DNA of 64,000 bases from the NCBI RefSeq assembly GCF_905147365.1, contig NC_056428.1:5610001-5674000 (forward strand). The letters run 5' to 3'. Made by a program: the position numbers and the translations under genes. The first letter of the stretch is position 1, and every line of letters begins with the position of its first letter. This DNA is from Aricia agestis. Taxonomy: Eukaryota; Arthropoda; Insecta; Lepidoptera; Lycaenidae. Below the pieces are notes generated by a model. That model made no database searches. It was not told the DNA's origin and saw only the letters and a list, made by a program, of their open reading frames with translations. Below, in pieces: positions 52,701-58,484 of the stretch.

Positions 52701-54968
52701 CAGACGCATTGGGTCAGTTTGTGATGCATCGATGCGAAGCATTTTTAAATGACTCATTCAAAAATTTACTTTATTAACAGCACAAGGTGATACATATTGA
52801 ATTGACAGACTTGCCACTTCTCGGGCTGGTTATTCCAGAATGGCTCATTTAAAATACGTCGCAACGTCTCGTCACGTTGAAATACGAGTATAAATAGGAC
52901 ATTAGCTTTGTCCACACTGTGCCTTTTTCTGTTCGTCAAGGGCATGCGTTATAGCGCAGTCAACAGCGAACGTGAGACATGCCCGCGACGCATGCCCTCT
53001 GACCGTATCCAAAACTTCAAAAATGACAATAGTGGCGTTGCGTTCCTTGATGCATTCAATTATTGAATGCGCTAATATGAAAGTTGATGACGAAAATTGA
53101 CGAAAAAGATGAAAGTGCACAGTGTGGACATAGCTAATGTCATTTTTGTAGTCTTAGATACGTTCAGAGGGCATGCGTCGCGGGCATGCCTCACGTTCGC
53201 TGTTGACTGCGCTATAACGCATGCCCTTGACGACAGAAAAAGGCACAGTGTGGACAAAGCTAATAGTAAATATTACGCTAAGGTCGGAGCAGAGAGGGCT
53301 ACTAGCACATAAAATAAAATATAATCTGCAGCCTTATTCCCGAAACTGATATTAAACCACTGACCTCCATTATACAAGTACGCTGGACTGTTTTATGTGC
53401 CTATTTGAAGCGGAATCAGCGCCCCCAATGCGGGGGAAGAGAACTAAATCTGACGTAACTTGCATGGCTGCTTAATCGCTGTTGGTTGTAGAAACTAGTA
53501 TTAGTTCCAAGTACTCCCGCTACTGATATCAGCGCCAATATAGTGACTTTCGAACGTCATTTTAGGTCATATTTAGTTCTCTTCCCCCGCATTGGGGGCG
53601 CTGATTCCAAACAAAATCGCTGTCATTTTAAAGGGTATCATAAGTCTAGCGTATCTTGTATTTAATGGAGATCAGTGTATCAAACTAATGTCAGATTTTT
53701 GACACTTTAGACATCTAAAATATGAAGAACGTCAAAATCTAAAATATGTGTGTCAAAAATCTGATATCAGATTGATATCAGTTTCGGGCTGCTAACCAAA
53801 ATCAGAGCCAAAATCATGTTGCGCGCGTCATATTAAAATATTGACAAAAATGTTGTCGAACGTCGATTCGATTTTGTTTACTGTATAATATGCTGGTACT
53901 TGCTGTATAGCGTAAAAACATTGGACTATATCCTATTTTAATACTTTCTTGAGTGTTACCATAATAGTGATTGTAAAGTCTAATAGATTTATAGCACCTA
54001 TAGCTACGACCTTTAGTGTATTATTCCTTATTTAGTTAATCGTAGTTTTGTTTCACTTAGCCCCAATACAATGGGCTTTAACAACTGTTTTAACACGAAC
54101 GTGCTATCTCTAACTATTTGTCAAAGCCCAGGTTTAAGAAATAAACGCGTTAGTGAGATTCTATCTGTTAGGTGATGAACACACAATGAAACACAAAAAT
54201 AATAGATATTTTGAAAAGTTGACGAAATTATACGAATATTTTTAGTATCGTCACGTCGAAACATAATTATATTGCACTCTTATTTTTTTGCTAAAAATTA
54301 AAATCATGACTTGTGTTGACTATAATTTAGGTATTTATAATTCATAAAATACGTTATTTTATTCATCTATTGAATTAGCAGTCTCTTCAAAGCTTAGATG
54401 TTTAAGAAGACGGTATATAAACTCTACGAAAAGTTATAAAGGTTTACGGGTTAAATTAAACTCTACGTACACGTAATTATCGCTAAATACGTAATACCTA
54501 TTTTAAGAACAATTTAATAAAAAGGAGCGTGTTATAAAAATGCAGGTTAGTGGCATTTACACAGAAATAACTTAATATTTCTACACTAACCTTTAAACAC
54601 ACCCTTATATTAGAGCAGCTGTTTTAACTAATCTTGATCGTAGCTAATGGCATCGGTCACGGTACGTTTTTTGTAAGTTGATTGCGATTTTGATACTTGT
54701 ATATAAAGAGGTGGTAATTTATAGAGCTTCTTATAACACTATGGCTTCATTTTGCATGCACCAAGTCATTATTATAACCTACTTTTTGAGTCATTGCAAT
54801 TTTCAAAAGGAAATTTTATGTAGCAATATTGCCCGCAACTTTGTTTACGCAGAAAGCATTATACGTGTCATCGTTTGTTTATCTTAAACATATTGTTAAT
54901 ATTATAAGCAAGTTAACTTACGTGGTTCACTCCCGTATATTTTGACAACGTGTAATCCAAGGAGACAT
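18653..54968 (-). CDS. Mp: Multiplexin: collagen XV/XVIII-type proteoglycan core (22 exons found)
   Basis: Extracellular basement-membrane collagen of the multiplexin class, which forms trimers; in the family the C-terminal endostatin module can be released by proteolysis. I joined 22 exons on the minus strand: 54922-54968, 52108-52652, 31022-31090, 29131-29148, 27222-27246, 26880-26998, 26127-26207, 25839-25961, 25379-25573, 24996-25154, 24674-24872, 24097-24158, 23828-24016, 23548-23658, 23095-23317, 22712-22788, 22412-22504, 21857-21958, 21184-21332, 20643-20828, 20000-20143, 18653-18746. Every junction keeps frame and the chain gives 1002 codons plus a stop. Order: TSPN/laminin-G-like domain (residues about 1-220), Gly-X-Y blocks with many interruptions (about 250-720), NC1 trimerisation segment (about 735-778), hinge (779-812), endostatin (about 813-995), basic tail. 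The signal peptide is missing, so the 5' end is incomplete. The N-terminal exon and the 18-nt exon are the least certain parts. Confidence 0.94.
19609..19923 (+). mobile_element. Poly(A)-tailed retroposon, most complete copy
   Basis: Runs from about GGCGCTGAAATACGTGGGAG through GAGTGAGTTTACCGGAGGCC and a CCCTTCCC minisatellite to TTGCCCCCTTCTTTCAT and A14. Lies in the last Mp intron. Confidence 0.75.
20000..20143 (-). CDS. Mp: Mp exon: endostatin part 3, likely GC donor
   Basis: A 144-nt exon encoding PNKSVWHGSNAFGLHKQADS, then CDEWSS and LLEQNR. It carries the second endostatin Cys. The only frame-keeping 3' boundary is AG/GCAAGT, a consensus GC donor. The nearby GT (CAA/GTATTC) leaves the wrong phase for the last exon. 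Confidence 0.94.
20463..20619 (+). mobile_element. LTR remnant of the TRIM-like family
   Basis: One 157-bp LTR (TGTGGCAG..TTCCCACA) followed by about 10 bp of primer-binding-like sequence (TCGGTGATCAC), then intron sequence. No second LTR and no target duplication, so it is a truncated copy. Located in the Mp intron after exon 20643-20828. Confidence 0.8.
20643..20828 (-). CDS. Mp: Mp exon: endostatin part 2
   Basis: A 186-nt exon containing IPIVNLHGDQMFPSW, IFDGSQ and IYSFSGRNVLKDNVW, all endostatin core motifs. Donor GTAAGG. An LTR remnant begins only about 20 nt inside the following intron. Confidence 0.96.
21184..21332 (-). CDS. Mp: Mp exon: endostatin part 1
   Basis: A 149-nt exon starting IRMIALNEPYSGNM, the hallmark beginning of endostatin. 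It holds the first endostatin Cys (DLACHTEG), an NRT glycosylation sequon, and the GKFVAFLST motif. Donor GTGAGT. Phase 0 in, 2 out. Confidence 0.96.
21388..21532. mobile_element. MITE, GAAGTTGATTC family
   Basis: Inverted ends around AGGAAATTGATTCATAT and TGAATCAACTTCT. Related to 48559-48716. Lies in a Mp intron. Confidence 0.65.
21857..21958 (-). CDS. Mp: Mp exon: protease-sensitive hinge with RTKR site
   Basis: A 102-nt phase 0/0 exon encoding 34 residues of low complexity (Ser, Pro, Thr, Gln). The first four residues are RTKR, matching the R-X-K/R-R consensus of furin-like proprotein convertases, exactly between the trimerisation domain and endostatin. Donor GTAAGT. Confidence 0.9.
22412..22504 (-). 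CDS. Mp: Mp exon: NC1 trimerisation segment
   Basis: A 93-nt phase 0/0 exon. The sequence LGTLAYVLDEDELVLRVQKG, then WQPVL, follows the family pattern EGTL-YV---EEL--RV--GW. That pattern is the most recognisable part of the multiplexin trimerisation domain. Confidence 0.94.
22712..22788 (-). CDS. Mp: Mp exon: start of NC1 trimerisation segment
   Basis: A 77-nt exon encoding TFLNDDDFFMATTVMLFKSK then MGYIK. Position and the VMLFKS segment match the start of the collagen XV/XVIII trimerisation domain. Acceptor attgttttag, donor GTAAAT. Phase 1 in, 0 out. Confidence 0.88.
23095..23317 (-). CDS. Mp: Mp exon: last Gly-X-Y blocks with glycosylated interruption
   Basis: A 223-nt exon, phase 0 in and phase 1 out. 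Gly-X-Y is broken by ECNWHNVTVPR, which holds a Cys and an N-glycosylation sequon (NVT). It then runs GPPGPPGPPGPPG, a short break (VSLT), and an acidic stretch ending YIEYDEVDP. Donor GTATTC. Confidence 0.95.
23548..23658 (-). CDS. Mp: Mp exon: Gly-X-Y block
   Basis: A 111-nt phase 0/0 exon encoding 37 residues of Gly-X-Y (GPKGDSGQKGAKGDRG onward, ending GSRGMQG). Acceptor tcttttgtgcag; donor GTTAGT, a weaker donor. Confidence 0.95.
23828..24016 (-). CDS. Mp: Mp exon: Gly-X-Y block with competing donors
   Basis: A 189-nt phase 0/0 exon. About eighteen Gly-X-Y units are followed by NVAQSEITLMK. Two donors overlap: AAA/GTAGGT, chosen here because it keeps frame, and AG/GTATGA four bases further on, which looks stronger but would put a stop codon at the start of the next exon. 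Confidence 0.93.
24097..24158 (-). CDS. Mp: Mp exon: interruption then short Gly-X-Y block
   Basis: A 62-nt exon encoding YTAIIKRFK followed by GARGDDGKDGQK. Acceptor tgttttttcag, donor GTAACA. Phase 1 in, phase 0 out. Confidence 0.93.
24674..24872 (-). CDS. Mp: Mp exon: Gly-X-Y block and interruption
   Basis: A 199-nt exon, phase 0 in and phase 1 out. Seventeen or so Gly-X-Y units (GKHGRHGEKGDRGDKG among them) are followed by the interruption ARLSSILDANIDHLE. Donor GTAAGT. The final T joins AT of the next exon to give Tyr. Confidence 0.95.
24996..25154 (-). CDS. Mp: Mp exon: acidic interruption then Gly-X-Y block
   Basis: A 159-nt phase 0/0 exon. Begins with the interruption EIEVAKEPALVEK, continues with Gly-X-Y including GPPGPPG and GEKGEKGASGEKG, and ends with the non-helical DTVIHK. 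Donor GTGAGT, acceptor atattgacag. Confidence 0.95.
25379..25573 (-). CDS. Mp: Mp exon: long Gly-X-Y block
   Basis: A 195-nt phase 0/0 exon encoding 65 residues, nearly all uninterrupted Gly-X-Y and ending GPPGPPGPPGPVPK. Pro-rich Y positions suit hydroxylation. Donor GTGATT, acceptor cattatttag. Confidence 0.96.
25839..25961 (-). CDS. Mp: Mp exon: Cys-containing interruption then Gly-X-Y block
   Basis: A 123-nt phase 0/0 exon. It starts with a non-collagenous stretch TCSCSKEVVSNLLLSMPEM, then seven Gly-X-Y units rich in GER/GEK/GED. The closely spaced Cys pair could form interchain disulfides. Donor GTAATT. Confidence 0.95.
26127..26207 (-). CDS. Mp: Mp exon: Gly-X-Y block
   Basis: An 81-nt phase 0/0 exon encoding 27 residues of Gly-X-Y with one short interruption (IT after GEPGAS). 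Donor GTAAGT, acceptor tattttttag. Confidence 0.95.
26519..26701 (+). mobile_element. Helitron-like (Lep1-like) repeat
   Basis: TACTAATATTATATATGCGA at the start, GGAAAATGTACGGTTC within, GGAGTTACGGGCATCAACTAGT-type end. Inside a Mp intron. Confidence 0.75.
26880..26998 (-). CDS. Mp: Mp exon: linker and first Gly-X-Y block
   Basis: A 119-nt exon. After a charged linker (DDESKIGKKEAEK) the triple helix begins: about nine Gly-X-Y units rich in GEK/GER. Donor GTAATG, acceptor tatttactag. Ends in phase 0. Confidence 0.93.
27222..27246 (-). CDS. Mp: Mp exon: non-collagenous linker
   Basis: A 25-nt exon with acceptor atatttacag and donor GTAAGA, encoding FLDSSYIR plus the first base of an Asp codon completed in the next exon. 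The matching phase 1 junction to a clear collagen exon supports it. Confidence 0.7.
27443..27657. mobile_element. MITE, ATGGGCGTAC ends, with poly(G)
   Basis: Inverted ends ATGGGCGTACC and GGGTACGCCCAT; interior has G15 and CCCCC runs. In a Mp intron. Confidence 0.7.
29131..29148 (-). CDS. Mp: Mp micro-exon (DKLPDS)
   Basis: An 18-nt candidate exon (6 codons) with acceptor tattacttcacag and donor GTGAGT. It is phase 0/0, so it could be skipped without a frame change. Support is the splice signals and frame only; no motif is visible. Confidence 0.5.
29315..29640 (+). mobile_element. Partial poly(A) retroposon joined to a Helitron-like fragment
   Basis: 29315-29545 matches the retroposon from GTGAGAGAGCCTTGCTTCG to GGGCGACAGAAGTTGC. 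From 29546 the sequence (CTAGGAATCATTTTTAGAAA) belongs to the 46597 repeat. A 20-bp unit ending TAGCTAGTAAT is duplicated in tandem at about 29599-29640. Confidence 0.65.
30015..30495. mobile_element. MITE-like element, TTAAGAGGAT ends
   Basis: TTAAGAGGATACCAC at the left end is the near-reverse complement of GTGGAATCCTCTTAA at the right end; about 480 bp, no coding. Confidence 0.55.
31022..31090 (-). CDS. Mp: Mp exon: end of TSPN domain
   Basis: A 69-nt phase 0/0 exon with acceptor tttttttcag and donor GTAAGT. It encodes GAIQDLLILPNLKIYN then QEMICKD. The G-IQDLLI motif and the following Cys are typical of the last strand of TSPN domains, and pair logically with the Cys of the previous exon. 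It lies about 21 kb away from that exon. Confidence 0.9.
31139..31830 (+). repeat. Dispersed repeat, GGGTTCCGTAG family
   Basis: AGGGTTCCGTAGTCAACAAG at the start and GCCCGACACGCACTTGGCCG at the end. Contains a C14 run. Lies just upstream (in gene sense) of Mp exon 31022-31090. Confidence 0.7.
33052..33560 (+). repeat. Two tandem fragments related to 4920-5140
   Basis: AGTTTGCAAGAGAGACTCTT (about 33090) and AGTTTGCGAGAGAGACTCTT (about 33340) each lead to the TAGTTTTTTT..CATAAATGGTAAACC block. The second copy has a long C run. Confidence 0.65.
33600..34770 (-). repeat. 1.2 kb dispersed repeat, inverted copy
   Basis: Reverse-strand copy of 155-2016, uninterrupted. It shows the undisturbed target at the point where the LTR element sits in the other copy (AACGTGTATGCAAAATTTCA). 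Confidence 0.85.
35385..35649. mobile_element. MITE, GGGCCGGGACAC family
   Basis: Ends GGGCCGGGACACATAAACAC and GTGTTTATGTGTCCCGGCCC with TTA on both sides. The interior is dense in ACGATGCG/CGCATCGT words. Confidence 0.85.
35693..36330 (-). mobile_element. Helitron-like repeat
   Basis: CTAGATGTCCCGCACGGCTT at one end, ACATCCACACATCC minisatellite and CTTTATAATATTAGTAGG at the other. Shares internal blocks with 11783-12770. Confidence 0.65.
36337..36514 (-). mobile_element. Lep1-like repeat
   Basis: GACGCCCGCAACTC at one end, (ACAG)n and TTCGCATTTATAATATTAGT at the other. Confidence 0.75.
36887..37107 (+). mobile_element. Lep1-like repeat
   Basis: ACTAATAATATAAATGCGAA start, GGGCGGGCGGTCATCTACTAG end. 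Confidence 0.7.
37220..39095. mobile_element. 1.9 kb terminal-inverted-repeat element with subterminal motif array
   Basis: The left end (AATTCTGCCGTGCAGACACT then AAAGCGCAGTAAG) is the reverse complement of the right end. Between 38600 and 39080 the motif TACTGC(A/G)TTTTAAT occurs about nine times in both orientations, and the inverted repeat itself contains it. No transposase ORF is visible, so it is probably non-autonomous. Confidence 0.75.
38601..39078. repeat. Array of TACTGC(A/G)TTTT motifs
   Basis: Plus-orientation copies near 38601, 38678, 38748, 38825, 38874, 38925 and 39063; reverse copies near 38655 and 38711. Spacing is roughly 40-130 bp. Confidence 0.75.
39258..39305. repeat. 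Short perfect hairpin
   Basis: TATGTTATGGAATGGAAG pairs with CTTCCATTCCATAACATA across a 10-nt loop. Confidence 0.85.
39310..39660 (+). mobile_element. Helitron-like repeat, degraded
   Basis: TAATAAAGCTAAAGAGTTTG..CGAACGCGCTA and AAAATGTACGGTTCCTGC blocks resemble the long Helitron-like units at 44817 and 35693. Confidence 0.5.
39730..40186. mobile_element. MITE with a second MITE inserted in it
   Basis: Outer ends CGGCCTGTCCACAT..CACGTCACGACGTC and the reverse complement, flanked by TTA (39727-39729, 40187-40189). At 39796 a member of the 35385 family starts (GGACCGGTACACATAAACAC) after a TTA; its right end, near 40010, is degraded. Confidence 0.75.
40401..40638. mobile_element. hAT-type MITE
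   Basis: Ends TAGTGGTACTCAACC and GGTTGAGTATAGCTG are imperfect inverted repeats. The 8-bp duplication TACTAGAC (40393-40400 and 40639-40646) is the hAT hallmark. Confidence 0.85.
41568..41792 (-). mobile_element. Lep1-like repeat
   Basis: CTAGATTCGCAGCTTCGTTC at one end, CACTTTCGCATTTATGCTAT at the other; contains an inverted pair TTTGAGC / GCTCAAACCGCTGA. Confidence 0.65.
42017..42245. mobile_element. Fragment of the GGGCCGGGACAC MITE family
   Basis: ACATAAACACGACACGACGT and repeated CACGATGCGA words as in 35385-35649; terminal GC-rich ends missing. Confidence 0.65.
42327..42665 (+). mobile_element. tRNA-derived SINE, family 1
   Basis: Box A-like TGGTCTAGAGCG and box B GGTTCGATTCC at tRNA spacing open the element; the 3' end reads GGCC.CCATCACTGAAACCGG. 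The tRNA-like part lacks a full acceptor stem match, so it is not a tRNA gene. Confidence 0.8.
43155..43240 (-). mobile_element. SINE family 1 fragment
   Basis: CCTCCCACACAGGGTTCGAT and GATGGTGGCCGGTTTTTTTA resemble the 3' end of the 42327 SINE, inverted. Confidence 0.45.
43690..43945 (-). mobile_element. Helitron-like repeat, AAACGAGCAATTCTTGTA family
   Basis: TTTGACCGAGCTTTGCTCG to TACAAGAATTGCTCGTTTAA; inverted relative of 46597-46990. Confidence 0.7.
44028..44221 (-). mobile_element. Lep1-like repeat
   Basis: GAAACCGTACATTTTCCGGG block and CACTTTCGCATGTATAATAT end. Confidence 0.7.
44817..45060 (+). mobile_element. Helitron-like repeat
   Basis: TATACTAATATTATAAAGTG start, (TTTG)n and the TCTAACACTGAAATAATTGT / ACAATT..TCAGTGTTAGA inverted pair at about 44928-44960. 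Confidence 0.65.
45061..46596. other. No gene seen
   Basis: Part of the 21 kb Mp intron; no exon with both splice sites and a conserved motif was recognised. Confidence 0.4.
46597..46990 (+). mobile_element. Helitron-like repeat with internal (TA)n
   Basis: AAACGAGCAATTCTTGTATA followed by about 48 TA units (46612-46708), then AATTGGAATCTCGGAATCGG..CGATAAATCGATCTAGCTAG and a CCGAGCAAAGCTCGG hairpin end. Confidence 0.75.
47049..47325 (-). mobile_element. Poly(A)-tailed retroposon
   Basis: Poly(T), then ATGAAATAAGGGGGCAAACG to CGCTGTTTCACGCCGGTTTT; GGGAGGGTA minisatellite inside. Confidence 0.8.
47382..47462. repeat. Double hairpin / small MITE
   Basis: CTACCTATCAAATGTGATAGGTAG is one stem; GTCTCAATTTACGCTAAAG pairs with CTTTAGCGTAAAATGAGAC as another. 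Confidence 0.75.
48559..48716. mobile_element. MITE, GAAGTTGATTC family
   Basis: Inverted ends AGAAGTTGATTCCTATGCAA and TTGCATAGGAATCAACTTCC. Confidence 0.8.
48880..49102 (+). mobile_element. Lep1-like repeat
   Basis: (TCTG)n, GAATGTACGGTTCCC.CACG, and the GTTGCGGGCGTCATCTAGT end. Confidence 0.75.
49112..49460. mobile_element. MITE, GTGTCTAAACAC ends
   Basis: Inverted ends GTGTCTAAACACATCATGCC and its near reverse complement; interior rich in GCCGAA/TTCGGC words. Confidence 0.8.
50346..50640 (-). mobile_element. Two tandem Lep1-like 5'-end fragments
   Basis: 50346-50493 and 50500-50640 each run from AAAAAGTATCCTATGTCCTT to CACTTTCGCATTTATAATAT. Confidence 0.75.
50639..50774. mobile_element. 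MITE, CAGTCTGTCAAGAAAGTG ends
   Basis: ACAGTCTGTCAAGAAAGTGA and AAGTGGCAACATCGTA pair with TACGATGTTGCCACTT and TCACTTTCTTGACAGACAGT. Confidence 0.8.
51508..51765 (+). mobile_element. tRNA-derived SINE, family 2
   Basis: CGACCTCTGTGGCTCAATTG holds a box A-like segment and GTGTTCGAATCCC is box B. Body GGAACAAAAAGTTTTCAATG; tail of ATT repeats. Second copy at 61417. Confidence 0.85.
52108..52652 (-). CDS. Mp: Mp exon: TSPN/laminin-G-like domain body
   Basis: A 545-nt exon with acceptor catattgtttcag and donor AAG/GTGAGT. It encodes 181 residues from MKYNLLVDILDNN to NDSELFK. Features match the N-terminal laminin-G/TSPN fold of collagens XV/XVIII: the HVDGPDKEAYRI segment, a beta-rich core, and a single Cys in KNCEF at the place where the family has a conserved Cys. 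The ATG near the exon start is probably internal, since no signal peptide follows it; an alternative intronic start is possible but unsupported. Confidence 0.92.
52903..53270. mobile_element. Composite inverted-repeat element in a Mp intron
   Basis: TTAGCTTTGTCCACACTGTG..GGGCATGCGTTATAGCGCAG at the left is repeated inverted at 53162-53265. A third, internal GTGCACAGTGTGGACATAGC end at about 53113-53133 shows two units fused. Confidence 0.75.
53337..53793. mobile_element. Three-level nested inverted-repeat structure in a Mp intron
   Basis: Outer CCCGAAACTGATATT pairs with AT..ATCAGTTTCGGG; middle CACTGACCTCCATTATACAA pairs with TTGTATTTAATGGAGATCAGTG; inner MITE 53412-53608 has 38-bp perfect ends (GGAATCAGCGCCCCCAATGC..). 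Confidence 0.8.
53794..54921. other. Intron sequence, nothing recognised
   Basis: AT-rich Mp intron sequence directly before the 47-nt exon. Confidence 0.4.
54922..54968 (-). CDS. Mp: Mp exon: start of TSPN region (first exon found)
   Basis: A 47-nt exon bounded by a pyrimidine-rich acceptor (cttgtttcag) and a GTAAGT donor. Only the frame beginning with one leftover base stays open into the next exon, giving CLLGLHVVKIYGSEP and then a proline split across the junction. The other two frames hit stops in or just after the exon. Because it starts mid-codon, at least one more 5' exon must exist; none was recognised between here and the window end. Confidence 0.55.
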
Positions 54969-55726
54969 CTGAAACAAGAAATATCAAGTTAAATAACTTC
55001 CATATAATGGATATTAATGACTTAAAACGAAGTGGTAATGACTTAAATGCTCTATTCATTAACTTCATATTGTAGTAAAGGGTTCTCGTAAAATGCTTAG
55101 GAAGGTAAAGGCACAGATAAACCAATCGTTGCGCCAATATTTGCTAAACATTTTACCTCAAAGATAATATAATTTTTGTGCTTACACGGCATCCAATGTA
55201 TTAATAAATAGTATGTAACAAAGTGCTAATTCTTTTACACTACGGATTTTCATGAGGATTTTTATTAGATACGATGACTGAAATTTCAAGAGGAATTATG
55301 TATAAACAGTATAATACATGCATAATAAAGTATAACTTATATGCCAAAGCAACTAGGTCAGCTAGTATAATCTGTATAATATTTTGACCGGACTGTGGCA
55401 AATTATAACAAGCCTTTTACGAATGGAAATGGATTGAAAATAATTGCTTTTTACGTACAATAATGGAAAATGGCAATTCGTTTGGCCGGAATAATTTTGC
55501 GGATCCGATTAGTGGATACATCCTTGTAATTTTATTACCGACGCAGGGGAAATCTCATATTGTATTAATCTTTCAGCTATAATTGGATTCTAGAACCTTC
55601 TAGCCTCAAAGAGTTGATAAGCCGCTAAACGCATTCAATCTTTATGAGTTGAATTTTGATTGAAAATCTTATGGAAAGTTATATAAAAAGATACAAACAA
55701 AACATGAAACTACTGAATTATTAGGA

Positions 55727-56712
55727 TATATCGCTGGCCCCGGGCAACAAAGCGGTAAACGCCGGTTACGCCCTTTTTAATGTTATTTGATTTTTGGCCT
55801 CTCTGAGTATTAGTCTATAACCCCTATTTATTTCATATTTTTAAAATAATATTTTCGGTATAATAAATGACAAAAACTTTATTGAATCGAAAATTCTCTT
55901 ACGACTAAAACTGTATTCTTGCATTACTCTATGAAACATAACTAAAAAAACCGGTGGAGATACGATACAACTAAGCTTTCGCTGTAAGATTCCCCAGAAG
56001 AACGGAGTAATCGGCTGGTAAGCTCGAAATCTAAAGCGAAAAATACGTCGTATTATGTTCTTACAGCCGTAAGTCTCAAGCGGTTTGGTGTTTTTATAAA
56101 GTCAATAAACAATGTTACAATTGAAACAATATCGCTTATTAGTTATATTATACTTTTTTCAATTATTTGAATATTTTTTTATACTATTACAATTATTGTG
56201 ATATGGTCAAATAATTAAAAAAAATTAACTTTCATATGAGACATCACACATTTGTTTTGAACCACTGTACGCTGCACTATAAACAAAATAGCTTATTTTG
56301 TCTCTCCTGAACAAAACTATTTTTGATATTACGCATTTATTGCCCGGGCCAGCGATATATTATTATTGCAATGTTTTCATGCAAGCGACAGCACCAGTAA
56401 AAAACGTATTGTTTGACGTTTGGCAACGTTTTTGTCAATCTTTACATAATATTATAAAACTAAGTCGCTTTTTTTCCCTCATGTCCCTTAATTTGTTCCC
56501 TTTAATCTTTAAAACTAAGCAACGTATTTTGATGATTCTTTCAGAAAAAACGGGGGAAATTATTTGAAAGGGCTTATCTCGCAAACTATTGGAGCAATTT
56601 TTATGTTATTTAGCACCGATAAGAAGTAGACCACGTGAAGGATCATAGGCGATCGATTTTAATATTTTTTTCAGTGGCTATATATTTTATACCCTTGCGA
56701 CGCCGGGGCCGG
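55727..56712. mobile_element. Helitron-like repeats with GCCCGGGCCAGCGATAT ends
   Basis: ATATCGCTGGCCCCGGGCAA (55728) and the inverted TTGCCCGGGCCAGCGATATA (56339), then CGACGCCGGGGCCGGTCGCTAGT (56698). Probably two related units back to back. Confidence 0.55.
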
Positions 56713-57152
56713 TCGCTAGTATTCTGATATAATACGTGTGCAACATGTCGGATTTTGGTCGGATTATTTACCTATTAAAGTGTCGGCCAAGAATACTGTC
56801 ACGCCACTCTACTCGATAGGTGCAAATTATAAACAAGCCCTAACACTAACGAGAACTTAATAAGATGAAACAAAACACTTCCTACTACAAAATCACGAAT
56901 ATCTGAATTCAGAAATCAAACTAAATTGATTGTGTACGCAAAATGAATAGCTTAATCAAATAATACATGATTTAATAGAGTCGTGTTTTGCATATCAAAT
57001 GAGCTTTGCATACGTGATGTTACCTGAGTATTTTCTGATTGCCGCTTTCTCAACAAATATTGGTTCATTAAGACATCTTGGATGAGAATTGTCATAATCC
57101 CCAACGATAAATTAAAGGCCCTTCTTTGGCTGTGATGAACCAATAACCTCGT

Positions 57153-57325
57153 TATATTATAAATGCGAAAGTATGTCTGTCTGTTACCGCTTCAAGCCCA
57201 AGCCCCTGAACCGATTTTGCTGTTTGGTATGGAGATACTGTATCGTTTTATCCCGGAAAAACGTGCGGTTCCCGCGCGATAAACTAATTTGACCCGACCG
57301 AGTTGCGGACGTCATATCGTAAGAT
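57153..57325 (+). mobile_element. Lep1-like repeat
   Basis: TTATAAATGCGAAAGTATGT with (TCTG)n start and GAGTTGCGGACGTCAT near the end. Confidence 0.7.
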
Positions 57326-57819
57326 ATATTGCACATAATATCAGTACGAGGACATTTTATGTAGTTTTAGCACCTTGTTCATGACTCATGAGCTAACTGT
57401 GATGTCGACAAACGTTATTTGATACTGAATTCCTAATGAGATTACAGTTGATTTATTGATTACTTAATAAAACCAATGATTGTCCCGGCAAACGTTTCTT
57501 TGCCATATAAAGTATTTCGCCCATATTATGTGAGTGTGACTAAATAAGTATGTCACCGTCGTCCATCGCTATCCCGTCGCACAAACAATGGTCGCCGTCA
57601 GTCTCGAGTTGTAATAATTTACTATTATTTATTCAACAAATGCACTTATCAATATAAAAAGTACCCAGTAGCCGATTCTCAGACCCACTGAATATGCATA
57701 ATATAAAATTTGTTTAAAATCAGTAAAGCCGTTTCGGAGGACTATACGGCCTAACACGAGAATTTTATATATAAAAATATTATTCGGTACTATTAGGTAC
57801 TCATTATAAACATGCTTTT

Positions 57820-57915
57820 CATCCCGGATAAATTGTACATTTTTTCGGGATAAAAAGCATTATTATGTTCTTTCCTGAGACATAAACTATCTCCATACCA
57901 AAATCTGAAAAAAAT
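57820..57915 (-). mobile_element. Lep1-like fragment
   Basis: TTTTTTCGGGATAAAAAGCA and ATCTCCATACCAAAATCTG only. Confidence 0.5.
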
Positions 57916-58484
57916 ACAGACGTTCTAACTTCTAGAAATTCTTTAAAGAAATTCTAACATACATACAAACTCAAACTCAAAACTTTTTTATTCAGAATAA
58001 ATTATTGCAAATATTCTCTGAACGTCTAGACGTTCGCATTAATTTTATCATATAAATATTAAGGAAACGTAACTCCCTCCGTTTTGAATTTGGTTCCTTT
58101 TCCCACACTAAAATATGGCAATATCTGGCAATATCAACGAAACACCAACACTCAAATTAACGAAATAAAGGCGTAAGTGACATTAATTGTTACTTCTATA
58201 TTTACATAAAATTGTGTACCCAATACATGCATAATGTATCACTCCCTTACTTGTTACTCTTCCTTAGTTTTCATTATTCGTAGATGTATGTTGATGTTCA
58301 TCAATGGTCAGAAGCTGGTAACACCTAAGACCTCTGACCTCAGCGTTTTGCCACGTTGTTGCCACTTTTAGTTGTCAATTTTGCAACAAACAACACGTAT
58401 GTGTCATCCAAATGGAATCCATTTAGAAATCAATTTGTTACAGCCACAAATCATTTGAAAATAGTTTTTGTTGTTTACGTTATA

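Noticed and set aside
56952..57143. Minus-strand 63-codon ORF ending near AG/GTAACA, considered as an upstream Mp exon
   Set aside because: It has no signal-peptide character and no family motif, and the splice phase needed to join 54968 could not be confirmed.
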